DNA of 64,000 bases from the NCBI GenBank assembly GCA_037042915.1, contig CM073199.1, positions 1,426,001 to 1,490,000 of the forward strand, in the 5' to 3' direction. Shown here piece by piece: positions 23,686-34,997 of the stretch. Under the pieces are notes generated by a model, which saw only the letters and a program-made list of their open reading frames with translations, was not told where the DNA came from and did not search any database. Source of the DNA: Auricularia sp. M13 (taxonomy: Eukaryota > Basidiomycota > Agaricomycetes > Auriculariales > Auriculariaceae). The translations under genes were made by a program, and so were the position numbers. Each line of letters starts with the position of its first letter. The first letter of the stretch is position 1.

Positions 23686-26042
23686 ATGCCCAGCAGCACT
23701 GTTCCTGTCGCTGCATCGGAGGTCGCTGATATGATATAACGTGCGACGGGCACTCGCCCCCTTGTTCTCTGCGCTCTTCTCCTCTTCTCCGTTGCCGTTG
23801 CTTGCGTTTTCGCCGCTTGCCCTCAGGAATGTGCCATACTTCGCCGTCGACGTTCCTCGTCTGGAGCCTGCTCTCGACCACCGTGCGTCCCGTTGCCATG
23901 GCCCGCTGCCCGCTGCTGAGACCCGCCAGCTCTTCGTGTTCCTCGTCTCCCATCTCTGGTCGTTCGACCGCTTCCGCTGCCTCAGATGGGGCGCCGGCTC
24001 GGGCTCGGGCGCGTTCAAACGCGTCATGACGGTAAGTAGCGTGCACGCGTCCGGCCTGCCCCTGTCCGCTGCTGGCGGTGCATCCCCGTCCGCGCGCAAC
24101 GAAACCTGGTCGCTGACTCCCCACGGCCACCGAACAGTACACGTATCTGCTCAGTGTACCGTTGATATGCTCGTATTCCATCGGGTTCACGTACATCAAG
24201 TATACAGAGGGCTGGGTCGACCTGCCCAAGGCCGGAGGTGAGTTCGTTCAGCACCGTATTCGCCGTCCGGCTTCTCAAGCCCCATGCAGTCATCCCCAAG
24301 CCGTACACGATGTGGTCGCCGTTGCATCAGCGCATGGTGTTCCCGCTGTACATGATCTTCTCATGCGCTTGGGGCCTGGAGATGTACGTTTACTAGTTTG
24401 CAACAGAAGTTCTGAGCTAACCAACGAGCAGCGTGACCCATCTTGAAGGTGCGACTTACGCCGTGCATCTGTATCCATGATGGCGTGCTCATCAGCGACT
24501 CCCTTCCCCATCTGGCCTCGATCTTCCCCAACCATCTGAATTCAATCTGGCTCCACCGTTTATCCAGAGCTCTGCTTCTGGCTCTTCTTGCTGCGCTCAT
24601 CGAACGGGTCGGGAGAGACCCATTGGTTCCGCAGCGCGCACTTCAAGTTGTGGGCCGTAGGCTCCATCCTGGGCGGTGTCGGCATACCTTTGGTCACCGT
24701 CTTCAAGCGTCAGGATCCGCTCCAGGTGCGGCACCGCACAGAACGCGCTGTTGGCATGCGATGCTGATGACAGCAAACAGGCGGAGGCTTGGACGTTCCT
24801 TATCGCAAGTTCGGGCAGTTTGCTGCTCACCTTGCTTTTCCTTCCTGTTTTGTTCGTGATCTTCCCGCGTTACTTATATTTTTCTTGAATGCTCATGCGG
24901 CCCAGGTTCGGATTTCCGTCCTTTCTTCGCCGCCTCAAGGCGGAGGGCACGCAAAGACGCGTCGTGTTGCGCCTTTGCCACTTCCACGATATCAACGTAT
25001 GTTTCGATTCTCTCCGCTTTTGCAACGACTCTTCTGACATTCCATAGATCATTCGTGTGTCCTTCCGCTTCGTCTTCGTCCTGCCTCTATTTGTCCTGGG
25101 GCTGGACGGCGTGCTTGCTGAGCCAGTCATCAATGAGAGCTTGTCAGTACCAGCCCCTCAGTGATCCAGCCAGCGGTGCAAGCCAAGCTCATCATTGCGT
25201 TGCGGTTGCAGGTTTTGGACGGACATCTTGGCCATTGCATCCGCGCTGGGCTGCTGCGCGTCGAGCGTGATGACGCTGCTCATCTTCTTCCCGCGCGACC
25301 TCGAGGCCGAGGCGGGCTACCGCACCACGCGCGCGTCCATGGCCGGCACCGAAATGGGGGCGTACGCCCCGTCCGAGAAGTTCAGCGGCGCGCGCGGACC
25401 CGCGCCCGCTCGCCCCCCGCGCCCCGACAGCGTCGCGAGCTTTGAATCGCCTGCCATCCCCCACGGCACTTCCTGGGGCGATGGCACCAGCCGCGGCTAC
25501 AGCGGCTACAGCGTGCAGACCGCCGAGATACCCCCCAATAGCGCGACGCCCATGGTCCGCGTTGTCCCGGGCGATGTTGTCGAGGAGGACGGCACGGCGT
25601 TCGAGCTGTACCGCCCCGGCGACATGCAAATGCACGGCAGCACTGCAGCGCTGCAGCCGCCCCTGCAGAAGACCCCTGGCGCCGACGCCGAGGGTTACCC
25701 CGGCCCCGCGCGCGACGCCGCCTCGCCGCAGCCTAAGCGCGTCCGCCCTACGCAGCAGTGGTCGCAGCCTGGACAGACCCCTTACTATCAGCAACATCAC
25801 CCACAGCAGCATGCTGTGTATCCGCCACTTCAATCCCGCGGCCGCTTTGGCGGACCCAGCCCGAGCGCGAGTGCACCGGACGTGCGCAGCAGCCGGCTCA
25901 CCGTCCACCCCATGGTGCGCAACTACCGCTCGCCAATTGGTGCGTTACTATCTTCCCAACCGCAATCTTCATCCCCGTCTGACGCCGGTTGGCAGACTTG
26001 ATCGACTCGTACTACCAGACCTCCAACGGCAACTACGTCTGA
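23686..26042 (+). CDS. Multi-pass membrane protein, conserved in basidiomycetes, function unknown
   Basis: At least eight exons. I am sure from the exon with QLFVFLVSHLWSFDRFRCLR ending at a perfect donor (GTAAGT, 24030) onward. Later exons give YTYLLSVPLICSYSIGFTYI, VIPKPYTMWSPLHQRMVFPL, LCFWLFLLRSS, HFKLWAVGSILGGVGIPLVT, AWTFLIASSGSLLLTLLFLP, IIRVSFRFVFVLPLFVLGLD and FWTDILAIASALGCCASSVM: about seven hydrophobic helices joined by short charged loops, followed by a cytosolic tail rich in Pro/Gln/Ser. The final exon (after a donor at about 25940) ends DSYYQTSNGNYV, stop 26040-26042. The topology resembles a 7-TM protein, but I cannot assign it to a receptor family. The start is uncertain; the Met at 23686 spliced to TRQLFVFL is my best guess. 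Confidence 0.65.
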
Positions 26043-26583
26043 GCTCAGTGAATGATATTGCCCGATAGTCAAAAATGGCAGGCCGCCCTCGTAGTAGATT
26101 TTTGCGTTGCGCAGCGGCCGCCGCGGTTACCCCGTAATGTGGAATGTAGGATCTTGGTGATGTATTCGTAGTTGTTGTCGTCGTCGTCGCTCAGTCTGTA
26201 TCATGCCCGTTACCATTGCTTGCTCACCCACGCCCCTTACCCATTGTTGACCGCACCTCCAGCATCACACTTGACGCTGCCCCGCCCTCCTTTGCCCACT
26301 TGCACTTGCACTCTACTACACCCCCCTTCGCTTCGCCGAGTCGCGTCTTACCATCGCCTTTTACATCCCCCTTGTCGCTCGGCGGCCGAGTCGCGCTTTT
26401 TCGTCGCTCGGCTTTGTGTGTTCGAATACACTTCTTTATGGACTCCAGTGACGCATGCATCGCGTCGGTGACTGACAACGGCAACGATGACTTGTACCTT
26501 TCATGAATGGCACGGCATCCGGGAAGCGCCGCCGGGCTTGACACGCTACTTTCACCGTTACCTCTCCGCACAACAGCATTACG
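26043..26583. other. Intergenic region with C/T-rich tract
   Basis: 541 bp between the membrane protein gene and UBC7, both on the plus strand. 26200-26400 is strongly pyrimidine-rich on the plus strand, a common feature of fungal promoters just upstream of transcription starts; it probably drives UBC7. No gene seen. Confidence 0.5.
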
Positions 26584-27535
26584 ATGAGCAGAGCCTCAAG
26601 CTCAGCAAGCGCGTTGCGCAGACTTATGACCGAATACAAGCAGCTCACGGAGAATGGCTCGCCGGACGGGATGTTCACGGCAGGCAAGTGCTCGCGTTGC
26701 TTATAGACATTTCGTGAATGCTCATGCACATTGCTCGTTGGCATCGCAGGGCCTATCTCAGAATCTGACTTCTTTACCTGGGAGGCGTTGATCTCCGGAC
26801 CCAAGGACACGCCTTTCGTACGTACGCATGATCTCAGCGCGTTGCGAGTGCTCATGCGCCGGGTGGCCAGGAAGGCGGCGTCTTCGTGGCCAAGCTGACC
26901 TTCGTATGTTGACTTCGCCTTTCTCCGTGCGCCCAGGATCTCATAACCATCCCAGCCGCACGACTACCCTCTGTCGCCTTTCAAGATGAAGTTCGAGCCG
27001 CCCATTTTCCATCCAAACAGTGCGTCACCGACCTCTTTCGCATGTCGTGCAGCTTATAGAATCGCCCATGGCCAGTCTACGCCGACGGAAATGTCTGCAT
27101 ATCAATTCTGCACACACCAGGAGACGGTAAGCGGCCGGAGATCTCGATAAATGGATGTGCATTGTATCGCGAGCGCTAATAATGCTTGTGGCAGACCCAA
27201 CGCATTACGAAGCCGCTTCTGAGCGCTGGTCGCCCGTGCAGAGCGTCGAGAAGGTCATCCTTAGCGTCATCTCCATGCTAGCGGGTACGCGCACGTTTGC
27301 CATTATGTCTTCCTATAATCTCAATTTCACGCATTGCGCTGTAGAACCCAATCTGGAGAGCGGCGCCAACATCGACTGCTGCAAGCTCTACCGCGACAAC
27401 AAGCCGGTCAGTATACATCCATTCCCTTTATACCTATCTATCAGTCTTTTGATACATGGATTAACCAAACGATGTAATCTGTAGGAGTACGAGAGGCGGG
27501 TGCGGGCGATGGTGCGCGACCAGCTGGGCCTCTAA
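26584..27535 (+). CDS. UBC7: Ubiquitin-conjugating enzyme E2, Ubc7/UBE2G2 type
   Basis: Eight small exons give about 172 aa, the normal size of this family. Start [20 protein letters not shown]; then [40 protein letters not shown] (the HPN motif), [17 protein letters not shown] with catalytic Cys near residue 96, the acidic loop typical of Ubc7, and [20 protein letters not shown], ending [15 protein letters not shown]. In yeast and mammals Ubc7/UBE2G2 sits at the ER membrane with Cue1/AUP1 and builds K48 chains for ER-associated degradation. Intron 1 (26684-26749) has a GC donor (GCAAGT). The 3' end is only 28 bp from the convergent HSP70-like gene's stop. Confidence 0.93.
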
Positions 27536-27563
27536 GCTCTAAGACTTCAGCAATACCGTCACG

Positions 27564-30500
27564 CTACCGGAGGAAGTCAAACGTGACCCGACCCCACTCC
27601 TGCCCGTTGTATAACAGCACGCCGCGCACTTCTGCATGGGAGACGTCGGCATGTAATGATAACACAATGCATATTTGGTACACATAAGACGCACCTGCGC
27701 TGTCGAGCTCGAGGCCGAGCTCGAACTCGGTGTAGAAGCCCTGGCCGTGCGCGAGCGTGGCCTGCTGCTGGAACGTCGGCAGCGAGCCGAGGTCGACCGT
27801 CCATTTGCACAGCTCGGCGATGTCGCCCTCGTCCGTGTAACGGAATATGGCGCTGCTTTCGGACGTGAAGAGATGCGCGACGAACGTGCGATCTGCATTC
27901 ACGCCTGAGAAAAAAGCGCACAGATTTAGGAAACTCAAACGACGGACCATGCACGCTTTGGGAGAACTTGCAGAACGTGTGCCGCACCAACTGCCCCTTC
28001 TGCAATATGGCGCCCTTGGCGACCAAATACCGCAACCTTCGTCGCAAGTCAGCCAGTCCAGAATGATACAGTACACCCAAGCAAAGGCGCAGCCACTGGC
28101 CAGGCACACGCACCGATTCGCGCAGACGGGGACGCCGGCGTTATTGAGCGTGATAAAGTGCGGGCGGTGGACGTAGTCGTCCGGCTCGGCGGGCAGCTTG
28201 ACCTGCATGAGGTACGCGCGCGGCGCGACGATGCGCGAGACGAGCTCGCGGCGCGCAAGGCCGTACTCCGCCGCGCCGCGGCACGTCGCGGTGTCGGCGT
28301 CCGTCGGGCGCACGACGGCGGTGCCGCTGTGCGCGAACTGCGCCTGCACGCGCCGGAAGAGGTACTGGCACGCGGAGAAGCCACCCACGAGCACGATCGC
28401 GGCGATCGGCGCGTCGGTGCGGCGCACTTGCTCTTCGATGAGCGAGACGGCCTGTAGGGGGTCAATATTTCGAACACGGCGACGAAGTGGGAACTCACCT
28501 CGTGCACGACGGGGTCGAAGACCTGGCTGCGGAGGAGGTTGCCCGGGATCGAGAGCTCGCCGTTTTCGAGCCCGACCGTGGGGTCGTCGCCGTCCTCGGG
28601 GTTGAAGCAGTTGAAGCGGAAGAACGTCCCGTCGTCCTCCTCGCCCCGAAAATTCAGCTTCTCCGTCTCGCTGGACGACGTGTCAGCCCAGTGCTACAGA
28701 GACCTAAGGCTTCAAACTGACCTGAAACAGTGCATAAAGTACGCCAGACTCGGGGCGTCCAGGTGCGCGGGATGCTGCGCGAGCAGCGTGCTCACGAGGT
28801 CGCGGAAGCGAAAGTCGAGGAAGATCGAGCCGCAGTTGGCGCCCGAGCGCGCGCTGACCTCTGCGATTTCCAGATGCGCGACGCGCTCGCCGATCAGCTT
28901 GTACACCGCGAGATCGACCGTGCCTATCGAGCAGTTTGTCAAGGCGAGCAGAACGCAAAATAAAGGCCCTACCGCCACCGCAGTCCGCGATGAGGAACGT
29001 CTCGCCCGGCCGCAACTGGTGCAGGTCTGTCAGCTCAGCCGCGTGTACCGCTGCTGCTTCCGGTTCGCTGTTGCCAGGTCAGACTGTGCGCAGTCTGGGC
29101 AGACAATTCGCACGTTATGATCTTTAACCGGTCGCGCCAGCGATCCCTGTCCCCCGCGTGGGCAGAGCGCACGAGCCCAGCCTGGATGGCGGCCTCGCGC
29201 ATAATGCTGCACCCCCGGGCGTCCCACGCAGCGGGCACCGTCAGCCAAACCTCCGCCGAATCTGCATTCATTAGCGTCTCTCATTCATCGGGTTAGGCAC
29301 GCACCGAGGTCAGCGACAGAACTGATGTCGCGCGTGATTTGCTCGCGCGAGTACTCTGAGTTTGTTATCGGTGATCTTGTCAGCTTCTGCCAATCCATGA
29401 TGGACGTACCCCAAAGGCACGAGAGGTAATCCACGATCACGTCCGTCGGTTTCTTGCCCGGCTATAGACGCGGGTATGAGTTCGGGCGTCGCCAGGGATG
29501 CAGGACGTACGGGGAGGGCGGGGAGGCGCGGGTCCGGCGCGCCACCGTCGCGCAGCGCCTCGGGGTCGAGGTACAGCTTGAACCTTATCACGCGTTTAGC
29601 ATGGACTCGGATAATCGATGCCATCCCATGATCGACAGCGGGCGATCACGTGAGGACATACGCCCAGGGCGGGCATTGCATAACACCGACCGTAAGGTGT
29701 TGCTGAGCATTGTGTTGCAGAATACCAGATGGTTTCCTCCACAATATTCACTGGACCCGGAGAAAAAGAGTTTCATGAGGATATCATCGTGTCATTCGGA
29801 CACTACACACCAGGATCTCATGAGAATTTCTCATAGATATCCTTGTGGGATCCTCGAGCCAACAGCTTGAATTATGTTCAAGAAGTTTTTGAGGAGCACA
29901 GACTGCAATCCTTGTGCCAATGGTATAAGTATGCACGAGGAGATCTTGAAGTCTTCAGGATCCTCAAGAGATCCTTGTGCACACAATGATGATATTGGCA
30001 CGAGGATGTCAGTTGGTATTCCTCATGTAATCCTGGAATATATTTCACTCCACTGACTCGAGGATTACATGAGGATATCTGCGAGGAATCCTCATGTAAT
30101 CCTAGTGCGTAGTGTCCAGATGATCCTCATGAAGGTTTCGTCACCGGGGCCTGTGACTAGAGCAACACCTAAGATCGGTGTTTGCGCGTTCGGGGCGAAT
30201 GCACTTGTACTCGGCCCTGGCGATATAGGGAAGAGTGACGCACCATTCGCAGCGAAACATGCCCTGGGCGAGCGTCGCGTGGCGGGCCTCGAGGCCCCAG
30301 GCGAGCACGCGGCCGTGCTCGTCGTAGAGCAGACACGTCGGGACCTTGCGGAAGGTCTCCATCGCGTGCGGCCAGCGCAGGATTTGCTGCACCTTGCCGG
30401 CTGCAATGCGCGAGGAACCGTATGCCTACAGGCGTTAATTCAAGGCGGTGGGGGGCGATGCGGGGGGAGCACGCACGACGCCCGAAAAGGTGGTGCCTGG

Positions 30501-30953
30501 ATGGTGGCGTTAATCGCTGACGGTAAGCGAGCAATGCCAATGCACGCGCGCACCAAAGTCTATGGAGATGACGAGCCGGCCCTCGTCCGACGAGTGGGTG
30601 CCGGTGGGCGAGCCCGAGGTCCGTTGCAGGGCCGGCGGTGGCGAGCCGCTGAGATGGGCTGGCGTGGGCTGGGCGAGCGCAAAGGCGTCGGTCGGGCCGG
30701 GCTGGGCGTACTGCATTGGCAAGTGCGACATGCTGAAGCGCTGCAGCGGCGCTTGTCCGCCATATGGCGCGGCGGTGTGTGCAGGCGGCGGCGCGGTGAT
30801 ACTAACTGGAGCTCCATACTGCTTCTCCAGGCCTGAAGACGGCGAGGGCACGGGCTGCGGTTGCTGGTAGATGTATGGCTGGTACGAGGACGTCGGCCGG
30901 TTCTGGGGCTCGCTGGCACTGGCAGACTTGGGCTCGCCGCAGCAACCGCCCAT
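27564..30953 (-). CDS. HSP70/actin-fold ATPase-domain protein (HSPA12-like)
   Basis: Start at 30953: MGGCCGEP, then about 120 residues rich in Pro/Gln/Ser. The nucleotide-binding fold follows: phosphate-1 loop DFGTTFSGV (split by two introns), ILRWPHAMETFRKVPTCLLY, RCEW spliced to FKLYLDPEALRD, the domain-swapped strand WLTVPAAWDARGCSIMREAA, the connect/phosphate-2 region DCGGG and TVDLAVYKLIGE, and the adenosine motif AAIVLVGGFSACQYLFRRVQ. A short C-terminal beta-rich part ends GQEWGRVTFDFLR. There is no classical peptide-binding domain, as in the HSPA12 branch common in Agaricomycetes. The substrate is unknown. About ten exons. One intron (29584-30243, 660 nt) is about ten times longer than its neighbours and holds an inverted-repeat element. 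Confidence 0.8.
29772..30133. mobile_element. MITE-like non-autonomous element with terminal inverted repeats
   Basis: 362 bp within an intron of the HSP70-like gene. The left end reads TTCATGAGGAT and, after 15 nt, GGACACTACACACCAGGAT. The right end on the opposite strand reads TTCATGAGGAT and, after 5 nt, GGACACTACGCACTAGGAT. The ends are therefore imperfect inverted repeats of about 45 nt. The interior is AT-rich compared with the surroundings, full of short AGGATCCT/ATCCTTGTG-type palindromic pieces, and has no coding capacity. No clear target-site duplication is visible, so the exact ends and the transposon family are open. Confidence 0.6.
30061..30103. repeat. Perfect 16-bp inverted repeat (hairpin)
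   Basis: AGGATTACATGAGGAT at 30061-30076 is exactly complementary to ATCCTCATGTAATCCT at 30088-30103, with an 11-nt loop. A third partial copy, CCTCATGTAATCCT, lies at 30021-30034. It forms the subterminal part of the MITE-like element. Confidence 0.8.
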
Positions 30954-31264
30954 GGCAGACAGACGGTCGTCGTCGAGCGGACAAGACTAGAACCAATCCG
31001 GAGAGCGGACGGGCGGTGCAGGGGAAGAGAAGCGCCGATCCCAGGTTATACCCGGTTGGCTTTGCTTGGACAATCGACGAGGGCCACTGTACACACTGTA
31101 CAGTAACAGTACTTGTTCTCCGAGTAAGTAAAGTGTAACAAAAAGTCTTAGTTTATAAAGAGTCGGGGAGGGGGACAAGTCAAGGCAACTGCCGGCAGCC
31201 CCGAGTCTCCGCTCGCTCGCTTTCTCCCCCTCCCGTTTCCCCCTGTACTCTTCTAACCCGTAAT

Positions 31265-33614
31265 ATGGATCGCCCTCTGCCGCCTAATGACACACGATTC
31301 ACGATTCAGCCTTCGCTTAGCGACCGCCCAGAGCTCGCCGACTCGCTCGACCGCCTCAAGTTCTTCCTCGCCACCGCGCCCGCCCGCTGGTCCCACACCG
31401 TCCCCGCGCCCGCGCCCTTCCAGCACAATGCCATGCGCCGCTTCGCCCTACCCAACGGCGACTTTGTCTCCTGCATCTACTGGGGCGGCCTCTACCATAT
31501 CACGGGGACGGACATTGTGCGCGCCTTGTTGCTGCGATTCGAGGCCTTTGGTGCGTCAGCCCCAGCGCCCGTCTATCCCAGTGCTCACCCGTCCCAGGCC
31601 GTCCCGTGCGCAATATGAAGAAGTTCGAGGAGGGCGTCTTCAGCGATCTGCGCAACCTCAAACCCGGCCAAGACGCCTGTCTCGAGGAGCCCAAGGCAAG
31701 CTGCATTCCCGACGCCCGGCAATGCCGCCCCGCTCACCTTGCTTTGACCCCAGTCGCCTTTCCTCGACTTGCTGTTCAAGTACCAGTGCATCCGGACCCA
31801 GAAAAAGCAAAAGGTCTTTTACTGGTCCGTCTTATTACTCCCTTGCTATTGCATGCTCCCGACACCCACATGTCAGGTATTCCGTCCCGCACGACCGCCT
31901 TTTCCTCGATGCACTCGAGCGCGACCTGAAGCGCGAAAAGATGGGCATGGAGGCCACCACCGTCGTCGCCGCCGAGCCGGCGCTTTCGTTCCAGTACGAC
32001 CACAAGCGGTCCCTGTACGACCAGTTCGGCAAGCCGGAGGCCCTTCCCGCAGTCCTCCCGTCGGGCCCGTCCATCTACCAGCATCTGCTCATCTCCTCTT
32101 CCATCCCTGCTGCCGCCAACTCCAGGAAGCGCACGTTGGACCAGGTCGATGCCGAGGATTCCTCCATCTCGGCTCTCGGGTGCGTTCGTGTGCCCAACAT
32201 GGCAACACATGTCGCTCACCCTGTCCTGTGCGTGAGTAGCCGCCCGCAGATGCTCAGTCGCTTTTCCATGTTCGAGGGCTCCCCGTCATACAAACAGCGT
32301 CGCAAGAAGGCACCCACCACCGGAGCGAGCGAGCCAGCCCTCGCCAACGGCCTCCTGCAGCAGCAAGCCCAGCAGCAGTACCAGGCCGCCGCCGCCAACA
32401 CCACCATCCAATACGCCGTCCACCCCGATGTAATCTACTCGCATCCGCCCATCGTTCCCTCATCTGTATCTGCACCATCCCCCTACCAGCATCCACTAGT
32501 GGCCCAGTTTAATCCCGCATCACCTGCTCTCACAGCACACGACATCGCGGGCGCCTCGCCCTTCGCCATCACACAATCGCCACAGCAGCCTTCCGCTCCC
32601 GCGTCCGCGGACGGCAGGAAGTCGTTTGCCTGTCCACTCTTCTCGTGTGGCAGGTTCTTCAAGCGGATGGAGCATCTCAAGCGTCACCTGCGCACGCACA
32701 CCATGGAGAAGCCGTACCAGTGCGACCAGTGCGGCAAGCGGTTCTCGCGCTCGGACAACCTCAACCAACATCTGCGCACCCACGGCCGCCCGCTTCCGTC
32801 AGGGTTTGCTCCCTTGTCGCAACAGTCCTACGAGGGAATGAGTTCCGACGAAGAAGCGTCCATGGGTTATGCTCCCGAGTTTGACCTCGCGCCCGGCATC
32901 CCCGAAGAGCTCGTCAGGCGTCAATCCGACGAGAAGATCTTTGCATACAACCCGTCGCCGTCCTGGGCCCCGGTGCCTCTCGGCGACTCGTTCGTCATGC
33001 AGCAGCAGCAGCAGCAGCCGATCCCCTCGCAGCAGCAGCCCCAGTCGCAGGAGGTGTGGTCCTCGCAGCTCGCGTCGCCGGCGCCCGTGTCGGCCCATGG
33101 CTCGCCGTACACCGCCTACAGCGATGACAGCTCGCCGCAGGCCGACGTGTACCACACGCCCGCTACGTCGGTCTATCCTTCGCCTGGTTGCAGCCCGGAT
33201 CGTCGTCCTGTGCGCCAGGATGAGATCGTCTCTGTCGCTCCCGGCGTATCGCAGCAGCAGATCTTCGTGCCGTCGCAGATGTCGCTCGCGCCGCCGTCGC
33301 GCAGCATCCACTCTGCCAGTCCGCCGGGCACACCGGGGTTCGCAGCGGCGGCGGGGTACGTGCCGCAGTATGCGAGCCAGTACGAGCAGTTCCCGCGGGC
33401 GCAGTTCATGGCCGACGCCCAGATGGTCGCTGCTAGCGCGGGCTACGCTATCGCGCCGCCATCACTGACGGTGCCTTCCCAGGCGGCCCCTGCCACGCCA
33501 TACACGCTCTACTCGGCCCCGAACACAGCGCCTGCGTGCCCGTCCCCCGAGGCGTTCGACCCTTCGCTTTCGATGTACCAGCCCGCCATGGCCAACGAGC
33601 AGGTCTACGTTTAA
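31265..33614 (+). CDS. STE12: Ste12-type transcription factor with two C-terminal C2H2 zinc fingers
   Basis: Five exons (31265-31550, 31598-31695, 31754-31824, 31877-32179, 32240-33614) give about 710 aa. The Ste12 homeodomain-like DNA-binding region is near residues 15-190: [78 protein letters not shown] and [20 protein letters not shown]. Two C2H2 fingers follow ([40 protein letters not shown]), typical of filamentous-fungal Ste12. The remaining C-terminus is Gln/Pro/Ser-rich with a Gln run at 33000-33017 and may serve in activation. Ste12 acts at the end of the pheromone/filamentation MAP kinase pathway. The longest open frame from 31287 is wrong at the 5' end. Intron 2 has a GC donor. It is divergent from the HSP70-like gene (311 bp). 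Confidence 0.93.
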
Positions 33615-34997
33615 TTCGATCTACATCGACCCCCCGATGCGTAATTCTTGGCATCCGACGACGACGCCGCTCCTTTTTCCTTATCCTACCCACTTTGCGC
33701 CGCCGCCTGCCCGACTCACTCGTATAATCTCGGCCACCGACACCCCGCTATCAGCTATACTATAATCGCCTATTATAATACGACCCAAGCCTACCGGATG
33801 CGCCGGGCGTAGCATCCGTAAACGCTCACTATTGCTACTAGCTGCATCATCTACTACTCACCTCGCCCTCTACTCCATCTCCTATCAGTAAGTAGGATAC
33901 CTATCGTAATCGCCATCCCGTTAGTACTGTCCCTCCCTCTACTACTACCCACATATCTTCCCGCATACCGCTTATCTTCTCGCTGTCTGTTCGCTTTCAT
34001 GCTCCATTTTTAATCGCGCATCCTTTCTTCGTTTCGCATTTTCGGCCCGAGGGCGCCCTGCCTGCAGCGCGTTGCTCGCCCTTAGACCTTCTCCCTTCTT
34101 CGCCTTCCTCCCTTACCCCGCCGTTGGATATACCATCCAGCGTCTGATCTGTATCGATTCTCTCTCTTCGTTCTCTAGTGGGCCCCCCTTATTAATCTCC
34201 TTTGTTACTTTTTTTCGCCTTTTTTTTTCTTTTGTTACTTACATTCGTCGCTGTGTTGTTCAACGTTCCGCCGTGCTGTCCACTTCCCCCGCCCCTACTA
34301 CTAACTCCCCGCCCGAATATCTTATACTCTATCAATCCCACTACGTACCACCGCGCCAACTGTCGTTGTGTTTGTAATGTATGTAAAAGCGCTGCCCGCC
34401 CCTCTGTTTCAACGTATTTTCTTTTTACCTCTCTGCGCGGGCGCTCGGTGCGGCTGTGATACTGTTCGGGGTTCGGTGTTCGGTGTCCAGTGTCGATGAA
34501 CTCCGGGTTGGACTCCACGTTCTGTTGACCTTTGCTTTGCATTGACACATGGTACCAACATGGTACTGTGATGTCCGACGGACTGCGATGTGTGGCGAGT
34601 CCTCCTGGCTGTGTATTACCGTGACAGTATTATGAGGAGGTCGAGTTGCGGGAGTAGTACTGTCCGAGTCCTCTTTCGTGGTTGCGGGAAAACGAGTATT
34701 CATCATTTTCCTGCTTACCACGTCGGCGAACGCCGACTGGTTGAAGCGATGTTTTCTTTCTCTCGTTGTACTGCAGGCTCTGTTCAGAGAGATACACAGC
34801 CGGATAGTATGATCAGGAATGCGAAGTGAGATGTTGGTTTTTGGTGCGTGGGATTGGTCCGTCACAAGAAATGCGTGGCAAGGACCTGATTCACGACTCC
34901 CTGGCACCTCATGCTACCTTGAGGTCTAACAGTGACGGACAAATGCCATTCAACGTCGCACGCTTCGTATACGATATTGCACGATGTACGACATTGA
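33615..34997. other. STE12 3' flank, pyrimidine-rich
   Basis: About 1.4 kb between the STE12 stop and the small secreted protein. 33640-34340 is C/T-rich on the plus strand with T-runs at 34209-34214 and 34221-34228, consistent with a long 3' untranslated region. A small tandem GTTCGG(T/G) patch lies near 34464-34480. No gene seen on either strand. Confidence 0.45.

Noticed and set aside
23377-24229. Long minus-strand frames (240 and 253 codons)
   Set aside because: Arg/Gly/Glu-rich antisense shadows of the plus-strand membrane protein exon 1 region.
27001-27120. Possible sequence error in UBC7 around the HPN exon
   Set aside because: The frame change is explained by a normal GTGCGT...GGCCAG intron that restores [13 protein letters not shown].
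31287-33614. 775-codon frame over STE12 taken as the whole gene
   Set aside because: Its first 190 codons are out of frame with the conserved Ste12 domain; the true start is 31265 with four introns.
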